IMG/VR virus record: IMGVR_UViG_3300005340_000040
Span: 1 to 64,000 of that record
From: a virus
Length of the DNA stretch: 64,000 nt
Strand: one strand, 5' to 3'
Under the pieces are notes generated by a model. That model was not told the DNA's origin, searched no databases, and saw only the letters and a program-made list of their open reading frames with translations. Positions 38,896 to 47,559 of the stretch are shown here, one piece after another; within the stretch, counting starts at the first letter, position 1, and every line of letters begins with the position of its first letter. Position numbers and translations under genes: made by a program.

Positions 38896-39824
38896 GGGCA
38901 CCTCCCGTGCGCTCCGGTCAGCTCGACCAAGCGTGTTGCCGTTTCCCTCCAGGCATCGCTGGCCCGAATATTCGAGACCGTGCGATCGATGCAACCCTGG
39001 CGTTGTTCCGGATCAATTCTCTGGATGCCCTCAATGATGGCGGGCACGTCGGCTGGTGTGGTGTAGCAGCGCACCGTCTCAAGGCCAGCGTAGTAGGGTT
39101 CGCTCCCACGGCCCTCGTTACGGACCGTGAAGCACCCACGGGCCGCGGCCTCCACGTCCTTCACCCACAGGCCATCGGAGAGGTTCATGCGTTCATTTCC
39201 GACGTCGACGGGGTGATCCTCACTGTGGACGAAGATCCGCATCGTCGACAGCACGTTCAGGTAGTTCGGGTACGAAAGGCCGTTGCCGGCGATGATGTGC
39301 GGGTGGATGCCCATCCCCTCCAGCTGGGAGAAGAGCCGTGCCCGGTGTGGGTGCACGGATCCCACGAACCCCACGTCGATGCAGCGGTCGACGTGGGCCG
39401 GAGCGCTCGAGCAGTAGCGCGGCATGATGCCCATCCGCACGAACGTGCCCGGCATGCCGCGGCGGGCGATGAGGTCGGCCCACGCGACAGTTGTCACAGC
39501 GATGGCCTTGACGTTGAGGAGCTCACACGCACGTTCGTAGGTGCCCCGGTAGGGCGAGCCGGTTCGGAAGGCCTCCCAAGGGTCCTGATCGTAGATGACC
39601 AACGGGGTGTCGCCCAAGGCCGACGCCAGGCGATCGACGACGCGGTGCAGCGTGCGCTGCCGAAGGCGACAGACGACGCCGTCGAACCCACGCTGGGTGG
39701 GCAGCTCGTCCAGAGCCAGCGTCATGACGCCCGGCGTGGCGTGTAGGCACGAATGGAGCTGGTGCGCGAAGCAGTTGCTGCGGGCGTACTCCAGGCTGTC
39801 GACGAGGTCGACGATCCTCGTCAT
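38892..39824 (-). CDS. CgeB-like glycosyltransferase
   Basis: A GT-B type protein of 310 residues. Visible blocks: DVGFVGSVHPHRARLFSQL near 157-175, a SYPNYLNVLSTMRIFVHSED block near 190-209, NLSDGLWVKDVEAAARGCF near 219-237 and YTTPADVPAIIEGI near 261. This pattern matches the spore-protein YkvP/CgeB glycosyltransferase group. Start overlaps the neighbouring stop by four bases (ATGA). Sugar and acceptor unknown. Confidence 0.72.
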   Translation of the reverse strand: MTRIVDLVDSLEYARSNCFAHQLHSCLHATPGVMTLALDELPTQRGFDGVVCRLRQRTLHRVVDRLASALGDTPLVIYDQDPWEAFRTGSPYRGTYERACELLNVKAIAVTTVAWADLIARRGMPGTFVRMGIMPRYCSSAPAHVDRCIDVGFVGSVHPHRARLFSQLEGMGIHPHIIAGNGLSYPNYLNVLSTMRIFVHSEDHPVDVGNERMNLSDGLWVKDVEAAARGCFTVRNEGRGSEPYYAGLETVRCYTTPADVPAIIEGIQRIDPEQRQGCIDRTVSNIRASDAWRETATRLVELTGAHGRCP

Positions 39825-40561
39825 TCGCCCGCCAGGCCAGCGATGAGCTCATCGTACCGGTCAAGCGCCGTGCGCGCCGCGGCCTGGAACCGCTCATCGA
39901 CGTAGTTGAATCCCCCGGCTGTGAAGCCTGGAGCGAGCCCGGCACCGATGAGCGCCAGCGCACGATGGCGGTCTCGGTGGCGAAGCCAGGCTGAACGTAC
40001 CCGCATGATCACGCTAGCCTGGCCCTTGAGGGCCCGGTGCAGGCCGTAGTGCAGCGCCTGGACGTCGGTCGGGTTGAACGCATGGTAGCCCGCAGGGCTC
40101 AGGCGCTCGGGGACCCCGTCGGCCTTGACGACGACGTCATGGTCGACGTCGATGCCCCGGTCGCAGAAGAGGTCGCTCTCCGTGTCGTTGAACGTGACGC
40201 GCGGGGAGAAGCAGTTGAGCCCGTTGATGCTGCCGTCGGTGAAGTAGTCGAGCAAGGGTGCCTGGATCCCAGTGATCCTTGGGTTTGCCCGCATCATCCT
40301 CCAGAGCTCGAGCAGCACCTCGTCGTGGGCTAGGACGGTGTCAGCGTCCACCTTGACGAACATGCTGCACCCAACCTGCGCCTCGCGCCACGCATGCCAG
40401 AGCGCATTGTGCGCTTCCTTCTCGGGCAGGCCCGAGAAGGTGCTGTGTTGGACGACGACGCCTCGTTGGCGTCGCACCGCGTCCTCGCATGCCGGGAAGT
40501 CGCCCTCGCCCGAGTGCAACGTACCCACGAAGACCCGTGGAAAGGTACCTAGGTCGCCCAA
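39821..40561 (-). CDS. GT-A type glycosyltransferase
   Basis: 246 residues with a metal-binding DxD in MFVKVDADTVLAHDEVL near 72-88, an upstream FSGLPEKEAHNALWHAW block near 43-59 that is typical of GT-A nucleotide-sugar sites, and TGIQAPLLDYFTDG near 103. A single-domain inverting enzyme is likely. It overlaps the GNAT gene by 13 bases. Confidence 0.7.
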   Translation of the reverse strand: MGDLGTFPRVFVGTLHSGEGDFPACEDAVRRQRGVVVQHSTFSGLPEKEAHNALWHAWREAQVGCSMFVKVDADTVLAHDEVLLELWRMMRANPRITGIQAPLLDYFTDGSINGLNCFSPRVTFNDTESDLFCDRGIDVDHDVVVKADGVPERLSPAGYHAFNPTDVQALHYGLHRALKGQASVIMRVRSAWLRHRDRHRALALIGAGLAPGFTAGGFNYVDERFQAAARTALDRYDELIAGLAGE

Positions 40562-41070
40562 CCGTCCCTCAGCATGTACATCAGCACCTGGTCCCAGAAG
40601 CGCCCGTCGCGCCTCAACGACTGCACAGCGCGCCCCTCCTCCCTGAACCCCAGCTTATGGTACACGCGCAGGGCAACGTGGTTGTACTCGGCCGTCGTCA
40701 ACGAGACGCGGTGGAGCTCCATGCCGTCGAAGCAGCGCTGCAGCATCAACGTCCACATCGACGTCGCTAGCCCACGACCGCGCCAGTCGCGATGGATGTC
40801 AGCGCCCACGCCGCAGTTGCCGTTGTGGAGGTCGATGTCGTAGAACTTCGTGAGGCCCACGGACGCGCCACCCACGGTGAAGATCAGCCTCAACTGCCGC
40901 TGGTCCTGCGACAGGGCATGCCACCAGCGCAGGTGCTGGTCCATGGTGATGGGATGTGGGTGCGTCACGTGCCGAAGCACCTCGGGGTCGTTACGGAGGT
41001 CGATCAGGAAGCTGTGATCATCGTCGCCGACGGGGCGCAGCCCATGGTCGTGGGGTACGCTGAACCTCAC
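40549..41070 (-). CDS. GNAT N-acetyltransferase, PseH-like
   Basis: GTG 41070 overlaps the aminotransferase stop (GTGA) and has GGAG upstream; a longer ATG start at 41106 would overlap 40 bases. The GNAT fold is clear: DLRNDPEVLRHV near 22-33, GADIHRDWRGRGLATSMW (acetyl-CoA loop) near 87-104 and ALRVYHKLGFREEGR near 131-145. In this position it would acetylate the amino-sugar made by the two upstream genes, the third step of pseudaminic-acid or bacillosamine-type pathways. Confidence 0.8.
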   Translation of the reverse strand: MRFSVPHDHGLRPVGDDDHSFLIDLRNDPEVLRHVTHPHPITMDQHLRWWHALSQDQRQLRLIFTVGGASVGLTKFYDIDLHNGNCGVGADIHRDWRGRGLATSMWTLMLQRCFDGMELHRVSLTTAEYNHVALRVYHKLGFREEGRAVQSLRRDGRFWDQVLMYMLRDGWAT

Positions 41071-42218
41071 CTGACGAGCTCCTTGACGCGTGTCGCGATG
41101 TGCCATACGTCACGTTCTCGCAGCCACCATCCGCACGGCAACGACAGCTGGTTGGCCGAGAAGCACCTTACGCCCGGCAGGTCACGCTTGCTCGATGAGA
41201 AGCACGAGTACCCATCGTTGGGCACGTGCACGATCCCCGCCATGATCCCCTCGCCGTTCAGGGCGGCCAGCAGCTGGTCGCGATCCACCCGGCTGCGCCG
41301 TGGATCGATGCGCACCGAGTACACCCAGTGGCTTGACTGGGTGTCGGGCGTTCGAGCGTTCAGGAGCAATCCAGGGCTTTTCGCGAGAAGCTGGTCGTAC
41401 AGCTCCGCGTTGCAGCGATGGGTTCCCATGATCTGGTCGATGTACGGCAGCTGCGAGAGCCCTATGGCCGCGGCCACGTTGTTCATGTTGAACTTGTAGC
41501 CCGCCTCAGCGACGTCGACGTCCCACTGCTGCCCGCGCCAGTCTCCACGCTGGTCCTTCGCCGCGTCGCGGTCGATGCCGAACCACTTCAACGATCGGGC
41601 GCGAGCATGGTCGGTCGGGTCCAAGCAGACGAGCGCGCCGCCGTCGCCCGTGGTGAAGTGCTTGATCGCCTGGAAGCTGTAGCAGGTGTGGTCGGCCCAG
41701 GCATGCACGGGCATGCCCCTGTAGGCGGCGTCGAAGGCATGCGCAGCGTCCAGCACGAACTTCACCCCTGCACGCCGGCACTCCGCGTGGATGCCCTCCA
41801 GGTCGGGCGGGTTCCCGGCCCAGGCCACGGCGATCACGGCCTTCGTCCTTGGGGTGATCGCTGCCCTGACAGTCTCCGGCGTCAGCATGCCATGATCGGG
41901 ATCGACGTCAGCCCACACCACGTTGGCGCCCGCCGACGTTATCGGTGTGTTCGTCGCCAGGCAGGTCATCGGGGTGCTGACGACGTCGTCGCCCGGGCCC
42001 ACGCCCGACAACCGCAGCGCCACCGTGATGGCGCTGGTGCAGCTGTTCATCAACGTTAGGTCGTGCGCGCCCAGGTACGTCGACAGCGCTCGAGCGAGCT
42101 GCGACACCTGGGCACCCTCGTTCACGTAGCCCGACCTGAGGGCATCCTCGATCAGGCGAGATGCTTCTCCTGCGTTGACATGGACCTTGAACAACTTGAA
42201 CAAGGGGTACGTCGTCAC
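41067..42218 (-). CDS. DegT/DnrJ-family PLP aminotransferase, PseC-like
   Basis: A sugar aminotransferase: LMNSCTSAITVALRLSGVGPG (in two pieces, near 56-77), VDPDHGMLTPE near 106, FVLDAAHAFDA near 154 (PLP-binding Asp), and SFQAIKHFTTGDGGALVC near 181-198 with the Schiff-base Lys in the HFTTGDGG context. It follows the 4,6-dehydratase by three bases. It would add an amino group at C4 of the dehydratase product, the PseC/PglE type of reaction. Confidence 0.88.
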   Translation of the reverse strand: MTTYPLFKLFKVHVNAGEASRLIEDALRSGYVNEGAQVSQLARALSTYLGAHDLTLMNSCTSAITVALRLSGVGPGDDVVSTPMTCLATNTPITSAGANVVWADVDPDHGMLTPETVRAAITPRTKAVIAVAWAGNPPDLEGIHAECRRAGVKFVLDAAHAFDAAYRGMPVHAWADHTCYSFQAIKHFTTGDGGALVCLDPTDHARARSLKWFGIDRDAAKDQRGDWRGQQWDVDVAEAGYKFNMNNVAAAIGLSQLPYIDQIMGTHRCNAELYDQLLAKSPGLLLNARTPDTQSSHWVYSVRIDPRRSRVDRDQLLAALNGEGIMAGIVHVPNDGYSCFSSSKRDLPGVRCFSANQLSLPCGWWLRERDVWHIATRVKELVR

Positions 42219-42221
42219 CTG

Positions 42222-43271
42222 TTACTCCTGCCTGTTGGTTGCGATCTCCTCGATCAGGAGGCCCTTGAACCGCTCCAGCGGAGCATCCACCACGCCCAGC
42301 GCGGTCAGGTGCTGCAGCAGCTGTTCGGGCGACATCACCCAGCTCGAGCTCGAGCAGGTGAATCGCTCGTTCGCGCCTGAGATGAACGCAGGCTGGATGA
42401 TGTGGTAGCGACCGGATCTGTGTTTCTCGGTGCGCACCGATTCCGACTCGTTGATCAGGTCCTCGTGCAGCTTCTCGCCGGGCCTGAGCCCGATGACCTT
42501 GATCGTCTTCGAGTACTTCGTAGCGAAAATCTCCGCCAGGTCGCCGATCCGCATTGCGGGCAGAAGGGGGACCCATGTTTGGCCCGACGCGCCGTCCTTG
42601 AGCGCGGCCTCGATCAGGTTCACGCTGTCGTCGAGCGTCATCAAGAAGCGCGTCATGTTCGGATCGGTCACCGTCAGCTGTTGGCAGTGCATGCCCTGGT
42701 GTTTGAAGAGCGGGATGATGCTGCCACGTGATTCAAGGACGTTTCCGTAGCGGACCGCGAGGAAGCGCACGCCGGGCCTGCCCCCGCGTGCTTGGCTGGT
42801 GACGATGCGTTCCGATATGGCTTTGCACATCCCGTAGACGTTCACCGGTGAGCATGCCTTGTCGGTGCTCACGAACAGCACGCTGTGCGGGGGTAGCTGC
42901 GACCGGTTGACGGCCGCGACGACGTTCTGCGTGCCGATCAGGTTGGTCATGACGCTCTCGTCGGGGCTCAGCTCGCAGGTGTCGACCTGCTTCAACGCCG
43001 CAGCTACGATGATGGTCCCCGGCAGGTACTGCCTGATGACGTCCTCGATGCGTCCCCGGTCTCTGATGTCGCCGACGTAGAAGCGCAGGTCGGAAGCGGG
43101 TCTGCCGGCCATCATCTCGTTGCGTATCGTCCAGTGCTTCGCCTCGTCCCTCGAGAGCACGGCCACCTCGTGGTGGGGCAGCAAGCGCTCAATCAGCTTC
43201 CGGCCCAGGGAGCCCGTGCCGCCGATGATCAACACACGATCAGAACGAGGATCGCACATGCTACCGAACAC
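42222..43271 (-). CDS. UDP-GlcNAc 4,6-dehydratase-like (PseB/CapD family)
   Basis: An extended SDR enzyme: NAD motif IIGGTGSLGRKL (near 15-26), DIRDRGRIEDVI near 69, FVSTDKACSPVNVYGMCKAISE near 134-155 holding the catalytic Thr/Asp-Lys and YxxxK, then AVRYGNVLESRGSIIPLF near 170. Those last blocks are typical of the PseB/FlaA1 group. GTG 43271 overlaps the preceding stop; ATG 43259 is a good alternative. Expected product: a UDP-4-keto-6-deoxy amino sugar. Confidence 0.88.
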   Translation of the reverse strand: MFGSMCDPRSDRVLIIGGTGSLGRKLIERLLPHHEVAVLSRDEAKHWTIRNEMMAGRPASDLRFYVGDIRDRGRIEDVIRQYLPGTIIVAAALKQVDTCELSPDESVMTNLIGTQNVVAAVNRSQLPPHSVLFVSTDKACSPVNVYGMCKAISERIVTSQARGGRPGVRFLAVRYGNVLESRGSIIPLFKHQGMHCQQLTVTDPNMTRFLMTLDDSVNLIEAALKDGASGQTWVPLLPAMRIGDLAEIFATKYSKTIKVIGLRPGEKLHEDLINESESVRTEKHRSGRYHIIQPAFISGANERFTCSSSSWVMSPEQLLQHLTALGVVDAPLERFKGLLIEEIATNRQE

Positions 43272-44083
43272 TACCCCATGGCCGTCACCGTGTAACGATC
43301 GCGCGGTACGATGGAATCGACGCGCGTGGTGCGGTACCCGAGCTGCGCTAGCACGCTGGGATGGGTCCAGGAGCCCGTGATGGCCTCCGTTCCGTGGGGA
43401 TTCATGCTGCAGTTGAACATCCCGCCGTCGAGAAGCGCCATGTTCGGGCTCCTGTCGTGGTACAACCGCTGGAAGTCGAGCTCGGTGAAGCTGCCCATTC
43501 GGGCCAACGAACCGAAGCAGTCCACCATGGTGGCGTACCTGTTGAGGGCGGGAAGCTGCGTGAGGAAGTTTGTCGACCAGAACCTGCCCTCGACGTTAGC
43601 ATGCTCCACGATCGCGTTCGTGACCTTGTTGAGGTGCGACTGCCAGAGGCCGCGCCGCGAGGCTTCGGTAGGCCTGTCCTTGTCGTAGAGGTGCTTGTCG
43701 GCCACGGAGTACTCGTGCAGCCGCATCCCACCGATGCCGGGGTTCCTGTCCAGGAAGTCGACGCAGGCCGGCAGCATGGCCATGTCGTAGTGCACCATGT
43801 CGGACTCTATGACGTAGGTGTAGCGTGGAGCATCGTCGAAGCACCGCTCCAACCACCAATCGATGGCCGACCAGTACCCCACGTTGGCGCTGGCCACGTA
43901 CCGGCGCTCGAAGGGGCGCAGCAGCCGGTCGACGCCCGGCACGGTCGATGCGTTGTCGAAGACGGTCAGCGATCCCATCAGGCTCGCGGGCAGCTGCTGC
44001 TGCAGGTTGTCGACGACGCTCTCGAGCAGCTCGTACCTTGACCTCTCCAGACAGCACGTCACCAGGAGCAGCTGGACGTTCAA
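43271..44083 (-). CDS. GT-A type glycosyltransferase
   Basis: TTG 44083 overlaps the previous stop (TTGA) and follows GAGGGG, the same coupling as the GTGA and ATGA pairs here; the upstream ATG at 44137 would create a 57-base overlap. The product (MNVQLLLVTCCLERSRYELL...) has a GT2-like start, SLTVFDNASTVPGVDRLL near 39, YVIESDMVHYDMAMLP near 91 (DxD-like ESD) and a C-terminal NPHGTEAITGSWTHP. 270 residues. Sugar unknown. Confidence 0.68.
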   Translation of the reverse strand: MNVQLLLVTCCLERSRYELLESVVDNLQQQLPASLMGSLTVFDNASTVPGVDRLLRPFERRYVASANVGYWSAIDWWLERCFDDAPRYTYVIESDMVHYDMAMLPACVDFLDRNPGIGGMRLHEYSVADKHLYDKDRPTEASRRGLWQSHLNKVTNAIVEHANVEGRFWSTNFLTQLPALNRYATMVDCFGSLARMGSFTELDFQRLYHDRSPNMALLDGGMFNCSMNPHGTEAITGSWTHPSVLAQLGYRTTRVDSIVPRDRYTVTAMG

Positions 44084-44982
44084 CGTAGCCCCTCGATGAG
44101 CTTGCGATAGGGTGCGTACCCGTGCGGCAGCTGCCACCCATCCACGTTGGGAACGCAGGGGATCGCATCGTCCACGAGGTCAGCGATCGCGGTGGGCGGT
44201 AGCAGCTGTTCAGCGATCCCCACGGGGCGGGAGACCACGGGGACGCCGAGCAACCCGGCCTCGATCAACGCCTGGGGGCCGCCCTCATGGCGTGCCGTGA
44301 CGGGGTACAGGTCCAGCGTCTGGTACAGCTCGTTGACGGCGTCCTGGTCTGGGCGCTCGACGTAGGTGAAGGGGATCCTGGCCTCCCTTAGCCTGCGGAC
44401 GACGTAGTGCCGGCGCCATCCGGCGAGGACGACGTGGAGCTTGGGCTGCCTCGTCGCCAGGCGCTCGAGCATGTCGACCAGGAGGTCCGGGCCCTTCTCG
44501 AGCTTCGGGCTCCGCAGGTCATGGCCCTCGGTGTCCCTCTGGAACGAACCGACCAGGTAACCATCCAGCGGCAGCCCGTGCTTTTTCCTGAGCCCTTCTC
44601 GCGTCCCGGTCCGCCGCCAGAGCCGCTGGTTTGCCCAGTACCGCACGACGTGGATGGGCTTGCTCGTCAGCGCGCTGACCTGCGCGTGGGCGCGATCGTT
44701 GTACACGTGGTACGCCGTCGTCACGGAATCCCGGCGCATGAACTCTTCGAGCTCACGAGCACCGAACTTCTCGGGCACGATGTGGTGAACCGTCGTCAGC
44801 ACCTGCCTCGACCTGAGCAGGTGCATGGGGAGGTGCTCCCAGCAGAAGTCGGCCAGCAACCAGATCACGTCAGCGTGCGCTGGGTCGTGCACGGTGATGT
44901 CGCCGTTGTCGTCCGTCCATTCGTCGACGAAGCGATCGATGATCCAGCTCTCGTTCGCCGGTAGGACGTAGACGCGCTTCAC
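44080..44982 (-). CDS. GT4-like glycosyltransferase
   Basis: GTG 44982 overlaps the previous stop (GTGA) with GGAG upstream. The 300-residue product starts MKRVYVLPANESWIIDRFVD, has YLVGSFQRDTEGHDLRSPK near 143-161, LHVVLAGWRRHYV near 182 and the donor-site motif HEGGPQALIEAGLLG near 236-250. A GT-B retaining enzyme. Part of the tightly coupled GT run. Confidence 0.78.
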   Translation of the reverse strand: MKRVYVLPANESWIIDRFVDEWTDDNGDITVHDPAHADVIWLLADFCWEHLPMHLLRSRQVLTTVHHIVPEKFGARELEEFMRRDSVTTAYHVYNDRAHAQVSALTSKPIHVVRYWANQRLWRRTGTREGLRKKHGLPLDGYLVGSFQRDTEGHDLRSPKLEKGPDLLVDMLERLATRQPKLHVVLAGWRRHYVVRRLREARIPFTYVERPDQDAVNELYQTLDLYPVTARHEGGPQALIEAGLLGVPVVSRPVGIAEQLLPPTAIADLVDDAIPCVPNVDGWQLPHGYAPYRKLIEGLR

Positions 44983-45902
44983 AGGACCTCCTTCAGGACG
45001 TCGACGTACCGTGCAGCGCACGAGGAGATGCTGACGTCGGGGACGGTCGAGTAGTCGAGCTGCGAACGATCGGGGAGCTCGACGATGCCCGACAGGTCCA
45101 CGGGAGGGGGGTTCTCGTAGTCGACGAGCTCGTAGTCGTACGGCAGCTCGTCGATGACCAGCCCGTAGCCCCCGATCAGCTCCTTCGTCCCGCCGACGCT
45201 GCTGCAGACGACGGGCGTCCCCTGGGCCAACGCCTCGACGACGACGTTCGGGCAGTGGTCGGCCCAGGCGAGGTGGATCATCCAGTTGGCGACCGAGTAC
45301 ACCTGGGCGCACGTTGCCGGATCGACCGACCCCGTGTAGAAGACGTGGGGGCCCGAGGCTCGATGGTCCGGCGCAGCGCCCATGATGATGAGGCAGCTGT
45401 TGGGCATCCTAGCACGCAGCTGCTCGAACAGCCTGACGTTGTCCTGGAGCCTCTTCTGCGGGTGCCAGTTCGAGCTGCAGACGTAGATCCTGTCGTAGGT
45501 CGCCGCCATCTCCTCCAACCGAGGGATCGTGACGCGGTCGACGCGGGCGACACCAGCACCATTACGCACCACGATCCCCCGCTTGGGCTCCCCCCACCAC
45601 CGCAGGGTCATCCCGCGGTCAAAGCTCGACTGCCAGACGACGGCGTCGGCCCGGGCGTAGAGGTCCCGGATGCCGGCGTTCTTCGACTCAAACTCGTGGG
45701 GGGCGAACCAGATGCCGTCGAGGCGCTGGACGACCTTCCTGGCGAGGGGAGCTCCCGTCGGCTCGATGAAGACGATCGATGCGTCAGCCTCGGAACCGCC
45801 GACGATCGCATGGCCCATGCGCTGGAGCTCTGCGCCCAGCCGGGCAGCGAACGTGCCGGGGCCCGTCCGGAGGCCTGCCGCGCAGTCGATGTGCAGCTTC
45901 AC
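44979..45902 (-). CDS. GT4-family glycosyltransferase
   Basis: GTG 45902 overlaps the preceding stop (GTGA). GT-B pattern: TGPGTFAARLGAELQRMGH near 13-31, RIYVCSSNWHPQKRL near 137-151, and donor motif WADHCPNVVVEALAQGTPV near 214-232. 307 residues, a compact version of the family. Donor and acceptor unknown. Confidence 0.8.
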   Translation of the reverse strand: MKLHIDCAAGLRTGPGTFAARLGAELQRMGHAIVGGSEADASIVFIEPTGAPLARKVVQRLDGIWFAPHEFESKNAGIRDLYARADAVVWQSSFDRGMTLRWWGEPKRGIVVRNGAGVARVDRVTIPRLEEMAATYDRIYVCSSNWHPQKRLQDNVRLFEQLRARMPNSCLIIMGAAPDHRASGPHVFYTGSVDPATCAQVYSVANWMIHLAWADHCPNVVVEALAQGTPVVCSSVGGTKELIGGYGLVIDELPYDYELVDYENPPPVDLSGIVELPDRSQLDYSTVPDVSISSCAARYVDVLKEVL

Positions 45903-46267
45903 GACCGGCGCTTGATCTCGTCGATCAACGGCTTGGTGAAGTCGGTGCCGCGCAGCATGGTCGCCAACAGGGCGATCTCCTTGGTCTCGATGGATGCCAA
46001 GCTCGCACGCTGCGTGAAGATGTGGGGGTTGAGCTCCTGGTGGCCGTTGACCAGCGTGGCGTCGTAGTACTGCTGGGCGAGGTAGTTCATCGATTCGTTG
46101 CTGATGTGGACGTTCGAGCGCGTCAGCACCTCGACCAGGGTGTCGAAGATGATCGTGTACACCTTGATGCAGGTGACCAGGTCGAGATCCTTGCTGAGCA
46201 GCTCGCTCTGGAGCTTGTGGACCAGCAGCTTGCTGATGATCGCGTGGAAGCTTTTCTCATCGTCCAT
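45899..46267 (-). CDS. Small helical protein, paralogue of the next gene upstream
   Basis: ATG 46267 with AGGAAA in front; an ATG at 46282 is also possible. The product is helical. Its second half (ISNESMNYLAQQYYDATLV ... EIALLATMLRGTDFTKPLID) aligns with that of the 46257 gene (LSREAIWWLTDQYFKNATV ... VILLRDLFNETSLRASLSAE), so the two are probably paralogues. Both lie among glycosyltransferases. No family recognised. Confidence 0.6.
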   Translation of the reverse strand: MDDEKSFHAIISKLLVHKLQSELLSKDLDLVTCIKVYTIIFDTLVEVLTRSNVHISNESMNYLAQQYYDATLVNGHQELNPHIFTQRASLASIETKEIALLATMLRGTDFTKPLIDEIKRRS

Positions 46268-46655
46268 CGTTTTTCCTCGCATCGATCTCTGCGCTCAGGG
46301 AAGCACGTAGGCTGGTCTCGTTGAACAGGTCGCGCAGCAGGATGACGTCGGCCAGGGGCAGCTGGTCCAGGCGGTACTCGTTGATGACGACCATCGTCCC
46401 CACCGGGACAGGCGCCGTGGTGCCCACCGTAGCGTTCTTGAAGTACTGGTCCGTCAACCACCAGATGGCCTCCCGAGACAACGGACGGCTGCTACGCTTG
46501 AACGTGCCGTCGATCAGCTCGTGGATCGAGTTGCGCACCTCGCGCAGCAGGGTAGGATCCAACATCCTGTCGTTGAACCTGCTCACCCTCTCGTTGAGTC
46601 GCTGGGTCAGGAGTTCAGCGAATCGCTGCGTTGGTCGTTGTGCCTGCATGCTCAC
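46257..46655 (-). CDS. Small helical protein, paralogue of the 45899 gene
   Basis: Start at GTG 46655 or ATG 46649, inside the 3' end of the upstream glycosyltransferase. N-terminal helices with many Arg (RFAELLTQRLNERVSRFNDR), then the shared C-terminal pattern described for its paralogue. Ends EIDARKNDGR, with the stop overlapping the next gene. Unknown function; a scaffold or regulator for the glycan enzymes is speculation. Confidence 0.6.
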   Translation of the reverse strand: MSMQAQRPTQRFAELLTQRLNERVSRFNDRMLDPTLLREVRNSIHELIDGTFKRSSRPLSREAIWWLTDQYFKNATVGTTAPVPVGTMVVINEYRLDQLPLADVILLRDLFNETSLRASLSAEIDARKNDGR

Positions 46656-47559
46656 TCAGGAAGGTTATACACCTCTGGATGCATGAGTGCCAGCTCTGTA
46701 GCTGGTAGCTGTTCACGGGACGTTCGCAGGCGAGCAACCGGGTAAGCAGCTCATCCCAGCTTGCGTACGCGGCCGCCGCACCGGCAAACTCCACAGCGCC
46801 TCCCCCATCGACGTGCACGTACGTCGGCAGCCCGCACGCCAGCGCTTCGAGGACGTGGTTGGGACCCGGGTCGAAGCGTGACGCTGACACGTACACGTCG
46901 TAGCGCCCGAGCTCGGCTCCCAGCGCACGGCCCTGCAGGGGCGGCACGGTTCTCGAGTGCTTGAAACTGCCTCTATCGCGGCCCACGTACGTGAAGGTGA
47001 ACTTCTCTGGTTCCCGCCCCGCGAGGGCGTCCAGCTCGTCGTAGACGTCGAAACCCTTGAGGTAATTGTCGCTCCAGTGGTGAGTGACGACGTTCACTCG
47101 TCCGTTGCCGAGTTTCGGCGCGGGTGCGAAGACGTTCGGATCGACGCCGTTGACAACGACGGCCTGCTCGCGGCAGCGCCAGCCCTTATCGTTGAAGTAG
47201 CCCTGCAACCAGTTCGACACGAATATCGTCCCAGTCACGTGCGAGGAGAGCTCGATCAACGAGCGATCGACGCACCACGTTCCCTTGCGTGCATCGTTCT
47301 CGTTGACCCGCACGACCAACCGAACGTCCTTCAGGTGCGCTACCGAATGGCGGTAGGCCACGAGCTGCTGCGCTGATAGGTGCGAACTGTCGCCGTCGAA
47401 CCCAACGATGAGGATGACGTCGGGGATGATGCGCTGCATCTCCTCGGTGGAGACGAGCGTCACTCCCATCGACGGCGCTAGCTCGTGGAGGGCGTTGATC
47501 AGGCGCGCTCCGCCGCCCCAGGGACCGCTGATCGGCGAACGGTTGACGTGGACCAGCAT
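46615..47559 (-). CDS. GT4-family glycosyltransferase
   Basis: ATG 47559 overlaps the preceding stop (TGATG). The GT-B features are PISGPWGGGARLINALHEL near 9-27, TIFVSNWLQGYF near 112, VVNGVDPNVFAP near 138 and a donor motif FDPGPNHVLEALACGLPTY near 232-250. The first Glu of the usual E-x7-E is Asp/Pro here. 314 residues. Confidence 0.78.
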   Translation of the reverse strand: MLVHVNRSPISGPWGGGARLINALHELAPSMGVTLVSTEEMQRIIPDVILIVGFDGDSSHLSAQQLVAYRHSVAHLKDVRLVVRVNENDARKGTWCVDRSLIELSSHVTGTIFVSNWLQGYFNDKGWRCREQAVVVNGVDPNVFAPAPKLGNGRVNVVTHHWSDNYLKGFDVYDELDALAGREPEKFTFTYVGRDRGSFKHSRTVPPLQGRALGAELGRYDVYVSASRFDPGPNHVLEALACGLPTYVHVDGGGAVEFAGAAAAYASWDELLTRLLACERPVNSYQLQSWHSCIQRCITFLSEHAGTTTNAAIR

